NCBI GenBank assembly: GCA_051001215.1
Contig: JBPCNP010000062.1
Span: 1-62,146, forward strand
Length of the DNA: 62,146 nucleotides
Origin: DATAQC01 sp051001215
GTDB taxonomy: Bacteria > Actinomycetota > Acidimicrobiia > Acidimicrobiales > AC-14
Direction of reading: 5' to 3'
Both the position numbers and the translations under genes were made by a program. Under the pieces are notes generated by a model. The model saw nothing but the letters and a program-made list of their open reading frames with translations, did not search any database and was not told where the DNA came from. This document shows positions 26,748-34,549 of this stretch, in pieces (the stretch's first letter is position 1; the number at the start of each line of letters is the position of its first letter).

Positions 26748-27787
26748 CCTCCCATCCTCTCGTACTGGCGGGTGCCGCGGAACAGGGCCGAGGCGGGGCT
26801 GGTCCCCCCCAGGGCGTCGGCAGCCAGGACGACCGCAGCGGCTGAGTAGGTGGTGCGCTCGCCTCCCGGGAAGTGGACCCGTTCGGGGTGGACCATGCCG
26901 GTGAAGTAGCTCCCGTCGGTGTGGCGCAGGTGTCGGGTGCCGGCCAGGAGCCGACGTCCCCAGGCCTGGTCCCCGGCGGCCACGTGGGCCATGGCGCACT
27001 CGGCCGTCTCCGCCGCCGTCACCCAGGGTCGGTCGGCGACGCAGCGCGTTCCCAGGTCGTCGAGCAGGAACCGGTCTCGCCCACCCGCCAGCCGGGCTCC
27101 GGCGGCCTCGCCCTGCACCGCCCCGACCAGCACCGGGTAGTACCAGTCCATGGACCAGCGGTCCTTGGGCAGGAAGGCCTGGGGGCGCTCGGCGATGGCG
27201 CGAGCGAGCGCCGTCGCCGCCCGCGCCCAGTCGGGCCGCTCGTGGCCGAGGAGGTTGGCGATGGCCAGGGCACAGCGGAGGCTGAAGTAGGTGCTCGACG
27301 ACGCCGTGAGCAGGGCGAACGACCAGGCCGTGCCGTCGGCGTGGCGCGCCCACAGGATCTCGCCACCCGGGGTTTGGAGGCCGAGGGCGAACCCGACCGC
27401 GCCTTCCACCACGGGCCACATCTCGGCCAGGAAGCCGGTGTCGGCGGTGGCCAGGTAGTGGTGCCAGGTGCCGGTGGCGACATAGGTCGACACGTTGGCG
27501 TCGAGGGTCGCCTCCTTCACCCGCCCGCCTCCGAGGTAGTACTGGTGCCAGGCGCCGTCGGGGCGCTGGGTGGCGGCCAGCCAGGCGTAGGCGGCCTCGG
27601 CCTCGGCTCGCCGGCCGCCCACGTCGAGGGCCATGGCCGCTTCCACGTGGTTCCAGGGGTCGGCGTGACCATCGACGAACCAGGGCAGCATCCCGTCGCC
27701 GAGTTGGACGGCGACGATGGACTCCACCGTGGCCGCCACCTCGTCGGCCTCGAGAACCCCGGCCACCCCGGGGACGGCCGCCTTCAC
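26744..27787 (-). CDS. Alpha/alpha-toroid protein (prenyltransferase-like annotation)
   Basis: A 347-residue all-helical protein that starts at a GTG overlapping the methyltransferase stop and ends overlapping the sugar-dehydrogenase start. Repeated helix pairs with short aromatic turns (WLAATQRPDGAWHQYY, HVEAAMALDVGG, AMAHVAAGDQAWGRRLLAG) and an ETAECAMAH stretch suggest an (alpha/alpha)6 barrel. Such barrels occur in glycosidases, squalene-cyclase-like proteins and prenyltransferases. No DDxxD prenyl-binding motif is evident, so a carbohydrate-acting role is at least as likely, given the neighbouring GT4. The function is unknown. Confidence 0.7.
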   Translation of the reverse strand: MKAAVPGVAGVLEADEVAATVESIVAVQLGDGMLPWFVDGHADPWNHVEAAMALDVGGRRAEAEAAYAWLAATQRPDGAWHQYYLGGGRVKEATLDANVSTYVATGTWHHYLATADTGFLAEMWPVVEGAVGFALGLQTPGGEILWARHADGTAWSFALLTASSSTYFSLRCALAIANLLGHERPDWARAATALARAIAERPQAFLPKDRWSMDWYYPVLVGAVQGEAAGARLAGGRDRFLLDDLGTRCVADRPWVTAAETAECAMAHVAAGDQAWGRRLLAGTRHLRHTDGSYFTGMVHPERVHFPGGERTTYSAAAVVLAADALGGTSPASALFRGTRQYERMGG

Positions 27788-28530
27788 GCCGACGACGGGA
27801 CGGCGACGGTACTGCGTCTCTTTGCCAGGTAGAGCACCAGGCTCTTGCCCACGACGGGGTTGAGAGCCCGCTCGACCAGGCGGACCGGCCGGGGCCTGGC
27901 GGTGATGTCCCAGACGAGGAAGCGGTGGTACAGGCGAACGGCGAGGGCATCGTCGCGGCCCACGCCGATCAGGCACCGCAGCCACCAGTAAGGCGCGTGC
28001 AGGGCGTGGGCGTGGTGCGACCCGGTCACCTCCAGTCCCGTCTCTCGCAGGCGCCGGGCCAGTTGGGCGCCCCGGTAGATGCGGACATGTCCGCCGGCAA
28101 CGGCCGGTGCGTGGTAGTCGTCGGCCAGGGCCCAGCACACCTGTTCGGGGAACCACCGGGGGACGGTGACGGCCATGGTGCCGCCCGGCCGCAGCACCCG
28201 GGCCAGCTCGGCCATCGCTCCCTGGTCGTCGGGGAGGTGCTCGAGGACCTCGGCGGCAACCACCCGGTCGAAGCTGGCGTCGGGGAAGGGCAGGGCGAGG
28301 GCGTCGCCCCCCACGGCGGTGCCCATGGCGACGGCCGGCGCCTCCCCGGCCAGGCGCATGGCGCCCAGAAGCCCGGCCACGCCGCTCGTCTCGGTGGGCG
28401 AACGGTCGAGGGCCACCACGTGGGCGCCCCTCCGGTGGGCTTCGAAGGCGTGGCGACCGCCGCCACAGCCGAGGTCGAGCATCCGGTCCCCGGCCACCAG
28501 GCCGAGCCGGGCGAAGTCGACGGTCAGCAC
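27784..28530 (-). CDS. Class I SAM-dependent methyltransferase
   Basis: A 248-residue methyltransferase. The SAM loop LDLGCGGGRHAFEAHRRGA (motif I), the acidic VVALDRS, and FPDASFDRVVAAEVLEHLPD (motifs II-III) are clear. A hydrophobic C-terminal part (YWWLRCLIGV and VVGKSLVLYLAK) may touch the membrane. It overlaps its neighbours on both sides in the GT4-MT-toroid-dehydrogenase operon. By context it may methylate a glycolipid or an intermediate of an envelope sugar; this is inference. Confidence 0.88.
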   Translation of the reverse strand: MLTVDFARLGLVAGDRMLDLGCGGGRHAFEAHRRGAHVVALDRSPTETSGVAGLLGAMRLAGEAPAVAMGTAVGGDALALPFPDASFDRVVAAEVLEHLPDDQGAMAELARVLRPGGTMAVTVPRWFPEQVCWALADDYHAPAVAGGHVRIYRGAQLARRLRETGLEVTGSHHAHALHAPYWWLRCLIGVGRDDALAVRLYHRFLVWDITARPRPVRLVERALNPVVGKSLVLYLAKRRSTVAVPSSA

Positions 28531-29843
28531 CGCGGCCCGGTGGATACCTCGGCCCTGTCTCCCCTGGCGTCGGCCCTGTCTCCCCTGGCGTCGGCCAGGG
28601 CACGGCGGTACTGGGTGACGGTGTCCCGCGCCGTCGCCTGCCAGGTGAAGCGATCGAGCACACGTGTGCGTCCGGCGGCGCCGATGCGGGCGCGCAACTC
28701 GGCGTCGTCGAGCAGGGACCCGATGGCCGTGGCCAGGGCGCCGGGGTCGCCCGGGGGCACGAGCAGGGCGGTGTCACCGTCGCGGCCCACCACTTCGGGC
28801 AGGGCGCCGCCGGTGGTGGCCACCAGGGGCACCCCGCAGGCCATGGCCTCGATGGCCGGCAGCGAGAACCCTTCGTAGAGCGAAGGCACCACTGCCACCT
28901 CGGCCTCGGCGTAGAGCTCGATCATGCGTCGGTCGTCGACCGCTCCTACCAGGTGGACCGATCCCTCGAGGCCCAGGCGGGCGATGGCCGCCGGGACCTC
29001 GCTGCCCTGGCGCCGCTGTCCCACCACGACCAGCTCGGCGTGGCGTTCGGTTCGCACCTTGGCCACCGCTTCGATCAGGGGCAGGAGCCCCTTGAGCGGG
29101 ACATCCGCGCTGGCTGTGGTCATGATGCGCCCCGGTACCCGGGCCAGGTGGGGCAGAGGCCGGAACTGGGCGGTGTCGACCCCCACCGGCACCACCGCGA
29201 GCTGTCGGGGTCGAGCCTCCATCTGGGCGCAGATGTCGCGCGCCGACGACGACGAGACGGTGATGAGCCGGGGCAGGTGGCGCACCACCCGCTTCTGCAT
29301 GCGGACGAAGGCGTACCACCGGCGCAGGCTCGCCCGCCGTTGCCAGGTCGGGGCGTGAGCCAGGTCCAGCGCCCGGTCGACGGTGATGGGGTGGTGCAGG
29401 GTGGCCACCACCGGAGCGACGTCGTGGTCGATGCCGAGGATGCCGTACCCCAGGCACTGGTTGTCGTGCACCACGTCGAAGTCGCCCCGCCGGTGGCGCA
29501 GGGCCCGCCACGCTCGCAGGCTGAAGGTGAGGGGTTCTGGAAACCCGCCGCTGCACATCAGGGCGAACTCGGCCACGTCGAGGGCGTCGCGGAACTCGCT
29601 GAGGGCGGGCGTGCGGAACGGGTCGGGCGAGCGGTAGAGATCCAGGCTGGGAACCCGCACCAGGGGGACGTCGGGGTCGAGCGGCGGGTAGGGCGGCCCG
29701 CTCCAGACCTCGACTCGGTGCCCGAGGGCGACCAACTCTCGGCTCAGGTGGCGGACGTAGACGCCCTGGCCTCCCGAGTAGGGGTTGCCCCGGTAGGAGA
29801 GGAGGGCGACGCGCAGGGCGTCGTCAGTTCCGGGGCCGAGCAC
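28524..29843 (-). CDS. Glycosyltransferase family 4 protein
   Basis: A 439-residue GT-B fold enzyme. The N-terminal acceptor domain begins RVALLSYRGNPYSGGQGVYV, and the donor domain includes ADVPLKGLLPLIEAV and the retaining-GT motif PSLYEGFSLPAIEAMACG (E-x7-E). It would transfer a sugar from a nucleotide donor, probably in the cytosol at the membrane face. It is first of a four-gene overlapping set. The C-terminus carries a duplicated RADARGD from two perfect 21-bp repeats. Confidence 0.9.
   Translation of the reverse strand: MLGPGTDDALRVALLSYRGNPYSGGQGVYVRHLSRELVALGHRVEVWSGPPYPPLDPDVPLVRVPSLDLYRSPDPFRTPALSEFRDALDVAEFALMCSGGFPEPLTFSLRAWRALRHRRGDFDVVHDNQCLGYGILGIDHDVAPVVATLHHPITVDRALDLAHAPTWQRRASLRRWYAFVRMQKRVVRHLPRLITVSSSSARDICAQMEARPRQLAVVPVGVDTAQFRPLPHLARVPGRIMTTASADVPLKGLLPLIEAVAKVRTERHAELVVVGQRRQGSEVPAAIARLGLEGSVHLVGAVDDRRMIELYAEAEVAVVPSLYEGFSLPAIEAMACGVPLVATTGGALPEVVGRDGDTALLVPPGDPGALATAIGSLLDDAELRARIGAAGRTRVLDRFTWQATARDTVTQYRRALADARGDRADARGDRAEVSTGPRC
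28549..28590. repeat. Two perfect 21-bp tandem repeats at the GT4 3' end
   Basis: 28549-28569 and 28570-28590 are identical in every base. On the minus strand they encode seven residues twice (ADARGDR), 20 bp before the overlapping methyltransferase start. Slippage would change the GT4 tail length in frame. Confidence 0.85.
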
Positions 29844-29898
29844 GATGAGGCAGCCTGACCGCGCCCGGCGAGGTGGTCAAGCGGGGCCCCTCCCCGGT

Positions 29899-29914
29899 GT
29901 TCGCGTGCGCGAAC
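29899..29914. terminator. Palindrome downstream of hsp20
   Basis: GTTCGCG/CGCGAAC form a tight stem with a two-base centre, and a second GTTCGC...GCGAAC pair follows at about 29934-29956. They lie between the hsp20 stop (29963) and the GT4 start, so the pair may end hsp20 mRNA. No T-run is seen. Confidence 0.35.
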
Positions 29915-29962
29915 CGCGCTGGGTGGCAGCGCCGTTCGCGCACCGAAAGGCGAACCGTTGGA

Positions 29963-30415
29963 TCAGTTGGCCGAGGCGCCTGTCGTGATGGGGGTGGCCT
30001 TGACGTTGCCCGATCCGCCGATCTCCACCCGGCGGGGCTTGGCCGCCTCGGCTACCGGGATGGATACGGTGAGCACGCCAGCGTCGTAGGTGGCTTCGAC
30101 CTTGCCGGCGTCGAGGGTCTCGGCCAGGAAGAGCTGACGGGTGAAGGCGCCCTGGGGCCGTTCGGCCACGATGAGCTCGGCGTCGGAGCCCCAACTCGGC
30201 GAGCGCTCGGCCCGCACGGTGAGCACGTTCTTCTCCACGGTGAGATCGACGGTGGACGGGTCGACCCCCGGCAGGTCGAAGTGGACCAGGAAGCGGTCGC
30301 CCGACCGGTAGGCGTCGATGGGCATGGCCGTGGCCGTGGCCCGCCGGTTGTTGGTGTTCCACACGTTCTCGGTGAGGCGGTCGAACTCACGGAAGGGATC
30401 GAATCGCATGACCAT
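29963..30415 (-). CDS. Small heat-shock protein (Hsp20 family)
   Basis: A 150-residue alpha-crystallin-type chaperone (start at ATG 30415 or 30409). The N-terminus MRFDPFREFDRLTENVW is typical. The crystallin core (about 40-130) shows FLVHFDLPGVDPSTVDLTVE and the A-x-x-x-G-V-L-T-V element (YDAGVLTVSIPV). It binds unfolding proteins under stress. The region just upstream is unusually AT-rich for this genome and contains an inverted repeat that could bind a heat-shock regulator. Confidence 0.92.
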   Translation of the reverse strand: MVMRFDPFREFDRLTENVWNTNNRRATATAMPIDAYRSGDRFLVHFDLPGVDPSTVDLTVEKNVLTVRAERSPSWGSDAELIVAERPQGAFTRQLFLAETLDAGKVEATYDAGVLTVSIPVAEAAKPRRVEIGGSGNVKATPITTGASAN

Positions 30416-30439
30416 GTGCAATAAGTCTGATGTAGAAAC

Positions 30440-30456
30440 ACTCAAGTTTTCTGAGT
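30440..30456. promoter_or_regulatory. ACTCA-N7-TGAGT inverted repeat upstream of hsp20
   Basis: The 17-bp element begins 25 bp upstream of the hsp20 start in a locally AT-rich stretch. It uses the half-sites of the HspR operator HAIR (CTTGAGT-N7-ACTCAAG) but in the opposite order, so HspR binding is uncertain. The position suits an operator. Confidence 0.4.
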
Positions 30457-31190
30457 TGTACCCAGCAGCGGCCAGCGGTCGCTGACGCTGGAGCCGTCGT
30501 CGCCGTAGGCGCTGACGATGTGGTCGAAACCACCTGGACCTTGGCCTTGAACAGCTCGGGCGGGTAGGGGCCGGCGGGCAGGTCGTCGTCGAGGACGTCG
30601 GGATCGTGGTGCGGACCTCTGGGGTGGTGGCTGACTTGCGCCGCCAGTCGAGCACGAGCTTGTCGTTCGGGTGGGTGAGCAGCCGCTTGGCGCTGGCCTT
30701 GACCACTTCCCGCTGGGCATCGTCGAGGACGGGCACCGGGTTGATGAGCAGGTCGAAGATCGCCAGCTCTTCCTCGGTCATGTCCTCGACGACGGCCCGT
30801 CGCGCCTCGGCGCTGAGGTCAAGGGACAGCGAGATGAGCATGCGCAGGTACTCGTCGATGTTGACGCTGTCGGCGTTGTAGTCGGCGATCAGCTCCTCGA
30901 TGCGCTCGGCCAGGGCGAAGTTCGACAGGAAGTCCTCATAGATCAGCCCGAAGGCGTCACCCGACAGCATGCGGGGGAGCGGGGAGAAGAGGCGGAGCAG
31001 CTCGACGAGGGTCGACTTCTCCAGCCGCTGGTAGCCCACCGACAACACGTCTCTGAGCTCGGGGTTGCTGGTCTCGACGAGGCGCGTGGCAGTGTCGACG
31101 GCGGCGCCGAGGTCCTGCTTCTCGGGAGGTGCACGAGATGGGAGAGCCGGGCCTCCTTGGGGATGACAGGACCGACCTGGCCCGGAAGTC
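30442..31190 (-). pseudogene. Collapsed type I restriction-modification locus (hsdM start fused to hsdR end)
   Basis: Read on the minus strand from about 31190, the segment starts with HsdM-like sequence (VIPKEARLSHLVH). After a frameshift it continues RLEKSTLVELLRLFSPLP and GDAFGLIYEDFLSNFALAE, which is the region just before the methylase GGEFFTP motif. At about 30905 it switches without a stop to the C-terminal part of HsdR: RIEELIADYNADSVNIDEYL, then MTEEELAIFDLL. Two further frameshifts follow before PPELFKAKVQ and FDHIVSAYGDDGS, the usual HsdR end. The rest of hsdM, all of hsdS and the HsdR motor and nuclease are gone. No activity is possible. Confidence 0.75.
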
Positions 31191-31392
31191 ATCGGCGGTG
31201 ACGGGCCGCCTGCCGTGGCCTTGGCCTCGGCAATCGTACGACTCCCTGGAGTTGCCGCTGATCATGCCGCCTCAATCTCCGGGAAGAGGGGGCCCGTCTA
31301 CGCCGAATGGGCCATTCATCCAGGTGCAAGGTGTCGCATCAGCTCTGGCCCGATTTTTTGGCAAATAGGGCTTGCGGCCGAACACCAGTTCG

Positions 31393-31400
31393 TATAAAAT
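31393..31400 (+). promoter_or_regulatory. TATAAAAT -10-like element, probably leaderless start
   Basis: A near-ideal -10 box stands out in GC-rich DNA and ends eight bases before the ATG at 31408. Transcription would start at or next to that codon, so the HNH gene is probably translated from a leaderless mRNA. A TTGCGG 15 bases upstream is a weak -35 candidate. Confidence 0.5.
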
Positions 31401-31407
31401 GAACGGT

Positions 31408-32871
31408 ATGAGCACGGAGATGGGTTCCCGGGAAGCCGAGGCGGCACTTCTCGAGGGCGAGATCGCTGACGTGTGCGGGATTCTCAATGTGGCTACTGGC
31501 CGGCTCGTCTCGCTCATCGGGCGGGTGCTGGCTACTGAGTCCTACGCTGGGGCGGGCATCCGGTCGCCCGAGCAGTGGGTGGCGTGGAAGTGCGGTGTCT
31601 CACTGGGCCGGGCACGGGCCCTGGTGGCCATGGCCCGTCGCTTGCCCGAGCTTCCGAAGACTCGCACCGCCCTGGAGGCCGGTGAACTGGCCGAAGACCA
31701 GGTGGCGGTGATCTGTCGCTACACACCAGCACGCAACGACGGCGAGGCGGCCGACCTGGGTCGGGCGGCTACGGTGGCCCAGCTGAAGCGCACGCTGAGC
31801 CGCTACGCCTTCGACGAGCGGGTCCGGCCGCCCAAGCCGGAGCCCAAGCCGGAGCCGCCCAAGCGTGAGCCCGAGGGAACTGAGCCGGACGCGAAGCCGG
31901 AGCCGGAGCCTGAAGAGGCACGGCGGGCAAACTTCGGATTCGATGACGACGGGTCGTGGCGCATGTCGGCGGTGTTGCCGGCCGACGAGGGGGCCGTGGT
32001 CGAGCGGGCCCTGAGCGTGGCCCGCCAGCGCCTGTTCGGCGGCGACGCCGACCACACCGACGCCCCCAAGACGGTGTCGTGGGCCGATGCCCTGGTGGCC
32101 ATGGCCGAGACGTCGCTGGCGGCCGAGGCCGTCGCCCGTCCCCACTACGACCGCCACCTGGTGGTCATCCACGTCGGCGCCGACGACACCGGCCGGCCCA
32201 CCGGGCACCTCCACCTGGGCCCGGCCCTGCCCGACAGCCTGCGCCGGTTCATGACCTGTGACACCAAGGGCCGGGTGCAGGCCGATAACGGCGGCACCCC
32301 CCTCGGCGTCGGGCGAAAGGCCCGGATCGTGCCCGACCGCACCCGCCTCGCCATCGAAGAACGAGATGGCGGGTGTCGGGTCCCGGGTTGCGAGCGCACC
32401 CGCTGGTTGCACGTCCACCATATCCGGCATTGGGAGGATGGCGGAGCGACCGATACCGCCAACTTGATAGCCTTGTGCGGTCGACACCATCGCCTCCACC
32501 ACCGGGGCCAGCTCGGGATATCGGGCAACGCCGACCGCCCCGACGGCATCACCTTGACCGATGCCCGCGGTCGACCAATGGCTCCGAGTGGCACACCCAC
32601 GCCACCGACGAAGCCGCCACCGACGGGCAACTGGACCCATCCCACCGGTGAGCGCCTCGAAGACCGCTGGATCGACTTCGCCAGGCCGCCGGCCGGCCCG
32701 GCGGCCACCCCGGCGACCCCGAGCGAGGCGGCCGTCGCCTCCTTGGCCCGACCAGCCCTCGTCCAGCCCGAGCCGGCCCCCGGGGCCGTGTCACCGGAGC
32801 GGGACTATCCCGCCTTCATCAACCTCGATGACCCGATCTACGGGCTCGACGACGATGACGAGGTCGCTTGA
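31408..32871 (+). CDS. DUF222/13E12-type HNH endonuclease domain protein
   Basis: The 487-residue protein combines an N-terminal helical DUF222 region (about 10-290; EQWVAWKCGVSLGRARALVA) with a Pro/Glu/Lys linker and an HNH nuclease near 320-375. The nuclease motif reads GCRVPGCERTRWLHVHHIRH, then NLIALCGRHHRLHH. The C-terminal 110 residues are disordered and acidic. These genes are multicopy in actinobacteria (REP13E12 family) and spread with mobile elements; the role is unproven. It starts next to the collapsed restriction locus. Confidence 0.85.
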   Translation: MSTEMGSREAEAALLEGEIADVCGILNVATGRLVSLIGRVLATESYAGAGIRSPEQWVAWKCGVSLGRARALVAMARRLPELPKTRTALEAGELAEDQVAVICRYTPARNDGEAADLGRAATVAQLKRTLSRYAFDERVRPPKPEPKPEPPKREPEGTEPDAKPEPEPEEARRANFGFDDDGSWRMSAVLPADEGAVVERALSVARQRLFGGDADHTDAPKTVSWADALVAMAETSLAAEAVARPHYDRHLVVIHVGADDTGRPTGHLHLGPALPDSLRRFMTCDTKGRVQADNGGTPLGVGRKARIVPDRTRLAIEERDGGCRVPGCERTRWLHVHHIRHWEDGGATDTANLIALCGRHHRLHHRGQLGISGNADRPDGITLTDARGRPMAPSGTPTPPTKPPPTGNWTHPTGERLEDRWIDFARPPAGPAATPATPSEAAVASLARPALVQPEPAPGAVSPERDYPAFINLDDPIYGLDDDDEVA

Positions 32872-32939
32872 GGCAGACCGGCGAGGCGAATCATGCGGAC
32901 ATGTCTCGCCTACCTCTCACCGCCATTCGGCCACTGAGT

Positions 32940-34466
32940 TCACTCCCGGTCTGAACGCCCCTCCGGGTGTGCATACCGGGACCGGACCCAGACCAGCGCC
33001 AGCGCCGCCAGGCCGGCGACCACCAGGGGGCCGTCACCCAGGCGGGTGGCCGGTGTCCGGCCGTGGCGACGGGTCACGGTCGCCTGGACCACGGCCGAGC
33101 TCCCCAGGCGGCTGCGGTGGCGCACCCGGCCCTGGGCGTCGACCACTGCGCTGAAGCCGGTGGGCGCGGCCTGCACGAGGTCACGGCCCGTCTCGATGGC
33201 CCGCAGGCGGGCGGCGGCCAGCTCCTGGGCCGGCACCTGGGAGGTGGTGTACGACGAGGCGTTGGTGGGCACCAGCAGCACCTCGGCGCCGGCGCTCACC
33301 GCGGCCCGGGCCCGGTCGGCGAAGAACACCTCGTAGGAGATCATCACGCCGAGGCGCCCGGCCGGCGTGGCCAGGACGCCGGGCCCCTGGCCGGCGATGG
33401 CGTCGCGGGGCACGGCCGACAGGTCGGCCAGGCGGCTGACCAACCCTCGCAGCGGCACGTACTCGCCGAAGGGCACGCGATGGACCTTTTCGTAGGTGGC
33501 GACGACGGCACCGTCGGGGGCCCAGGCCACGGCGGCGTTGCGGAAGTGGTCGGCGCCGGCTGCGGTGACCACGCCGGCCACCGTGGTGGCGCCCAGGGTG
33601 CGGGCAACGTCGGCCACCGCCTGCTCCTGGGCCGAGCCGGCCAGGGGACCGTCGACGTTCACCACGTTCTCGGGGAACACCACCAGGTCGACGGGACGGA
33701 CCACGCCGGCACTCGCGGCCAGGTGGGCGTCGAGGGGCACCTGGGGGTCGACGTAGATGGCTCGCAGGCCCCGCTGGCCGCCTCCCTGCACGGCGGCGAC
33801 CCGCAACACGCCGCCCGGCACGGGCGATCCCGCGGGCGACACGGCGCCGCCCAGGGCCAGGGCCACCACTGCCGCCAGCCCTGCCAGCGGGCCCAGCACA
33901 GCCCTCGGGTTGAAGTGGGCAATGGCACCGAGGAGGGCGGCCAGGGCCGATCCCAGGCCTCCGACGAGGGCGACGAGCAGGAGGTCGCCGCCCAGACGGG
34001 CCGCGGGGGCCAGGGGCCCGCCGGCCTGGCCCAGGGCGATGCCGGCCAGGGGGAGGCCGCCGAAGGGCCAGTGCCCGCCCACCGCGCTGGCCGCCACCAG
34101 GGCGGCGGGGAAGGCTACGTGGCGCCCCCGGCCGGGCGGGACGGCGATCATGGCCAGCCCCACGAGGCCGGCTTCGAGCAGCGTGGAGGCCACGTAGCCG
34201 GGCGCCGAGAACTCGGTCATCCACCACAGGCCGGGGGCGTAGAGGCCCAGGCCGGCAGCCGCGCCCGCCAGGAGGCGGCGCGACCACGAACGGTTCGCCA
34301 GGCTGAGGGCGAGGCCGGCGGCTCCCACCGGAGCCAGTGGCCACCATCCCCAGGGCGGCAGGCTGGCGGCCAGCAGGGCCCCGGCGCCCAGCCCGGCCGC
34401 GGCCAGGGTCCGAGCGGGGTGGCGGGCCCGAGCGGCCCCCTGAGCCCCGGTCACCTCCACACTCAA
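32940..34466 (-). CDS. lnt: Apolipoprotein N-acyltransferase-like protein, catalytic Cys replaced
   Basis: A 508-residue protein with six or so N-terminal membrane segments, a C-terminal carbon-nitrogen-hydrolase domain (about 220-470) and a final membrane helix, the Lnt layout. Lnt transfers an acyl chain to the lipoprotein N-terminal Cys. Two triad residues are visible, Glu266 in VVFPEN and Lys327 in TYEKVHRVPFGE. The nucleophile position, normally ICYE, reads ISYE (Ser377). Activity is therefore doubtful or uses Ser. I recall ISWE-type variants in related lineages, which I cannot check. The start TTG lies next to a linker-repeat copy that encodes AQGAARA. Confidence 0.85.
   Translation of the reverse strand: MSVEVTGAQGAARARHPARTLAAAGLGAGALLAASLPPWGWWPLAPVGAAGLALSLANRSWSRRLLAGAAAGLGLYAPGLWWMTEFSAPGYVASTLLEAGLVGLAMIAVPPGRGRHVAFPAALVAASAVGGHWPFGGLPLAGIALGQAGGPLAPAARLGGDLLLVALVGGLGSALAALLGAIAHFNPRAVLGPLAGLAAVVALALGGAVSPAGSPVPGGVLRVAAVQGGGQRGLRAIYVDPQVPLDAHLAASAGVVRPVDLVVFPENVVNVDGPLAGSAQEQAVADVARTLGATTVAGVVTAAGADHFRNAAVAWAPDGAVVATYEKVHRVPFGEYVPLRGLVSRLADLSAVPRDAIAGQGPGVLATPAGRLGVMISYEVFFADRARAAVSAGAEVLLVPTNASSYTTSQVPAQELAAARLRAIETGRDLVQAAPTGFSAVVDAQGRVRHRSRLGSSAVVQATVTRRHGRTPATRLGDGPLVVAGLAALALVWVRSRYAHPEGRSDRE
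34424..34444 (+). repeat. Linker-repeat copy in the lnt N-terminus
   Basis: GGGCCCGAGCGGCCCCCTGA(G), 21 bp, identical to the core of the repeats at 49125 and 54611-54928. Read on the minus strand it encodes AQGAARA at residues 8-14 of the Lnt-like protein. Confidence 0.8.
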
Positions 34467-34549
34467 CTGCCAACGCAGGGGTGAGCGCCAACCACTGCGC
34501 CGGCCCCGATCGCTATAGGCCCGGGAGCTCTGCTAGTCCTGGTAGGGCG

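Noticed and set aside
30440..30456. A true HspR HAIR operator
   Set aside because: The half-sites are in the opposite order to the HAIR consensus, so I list it only as a candidate operator.
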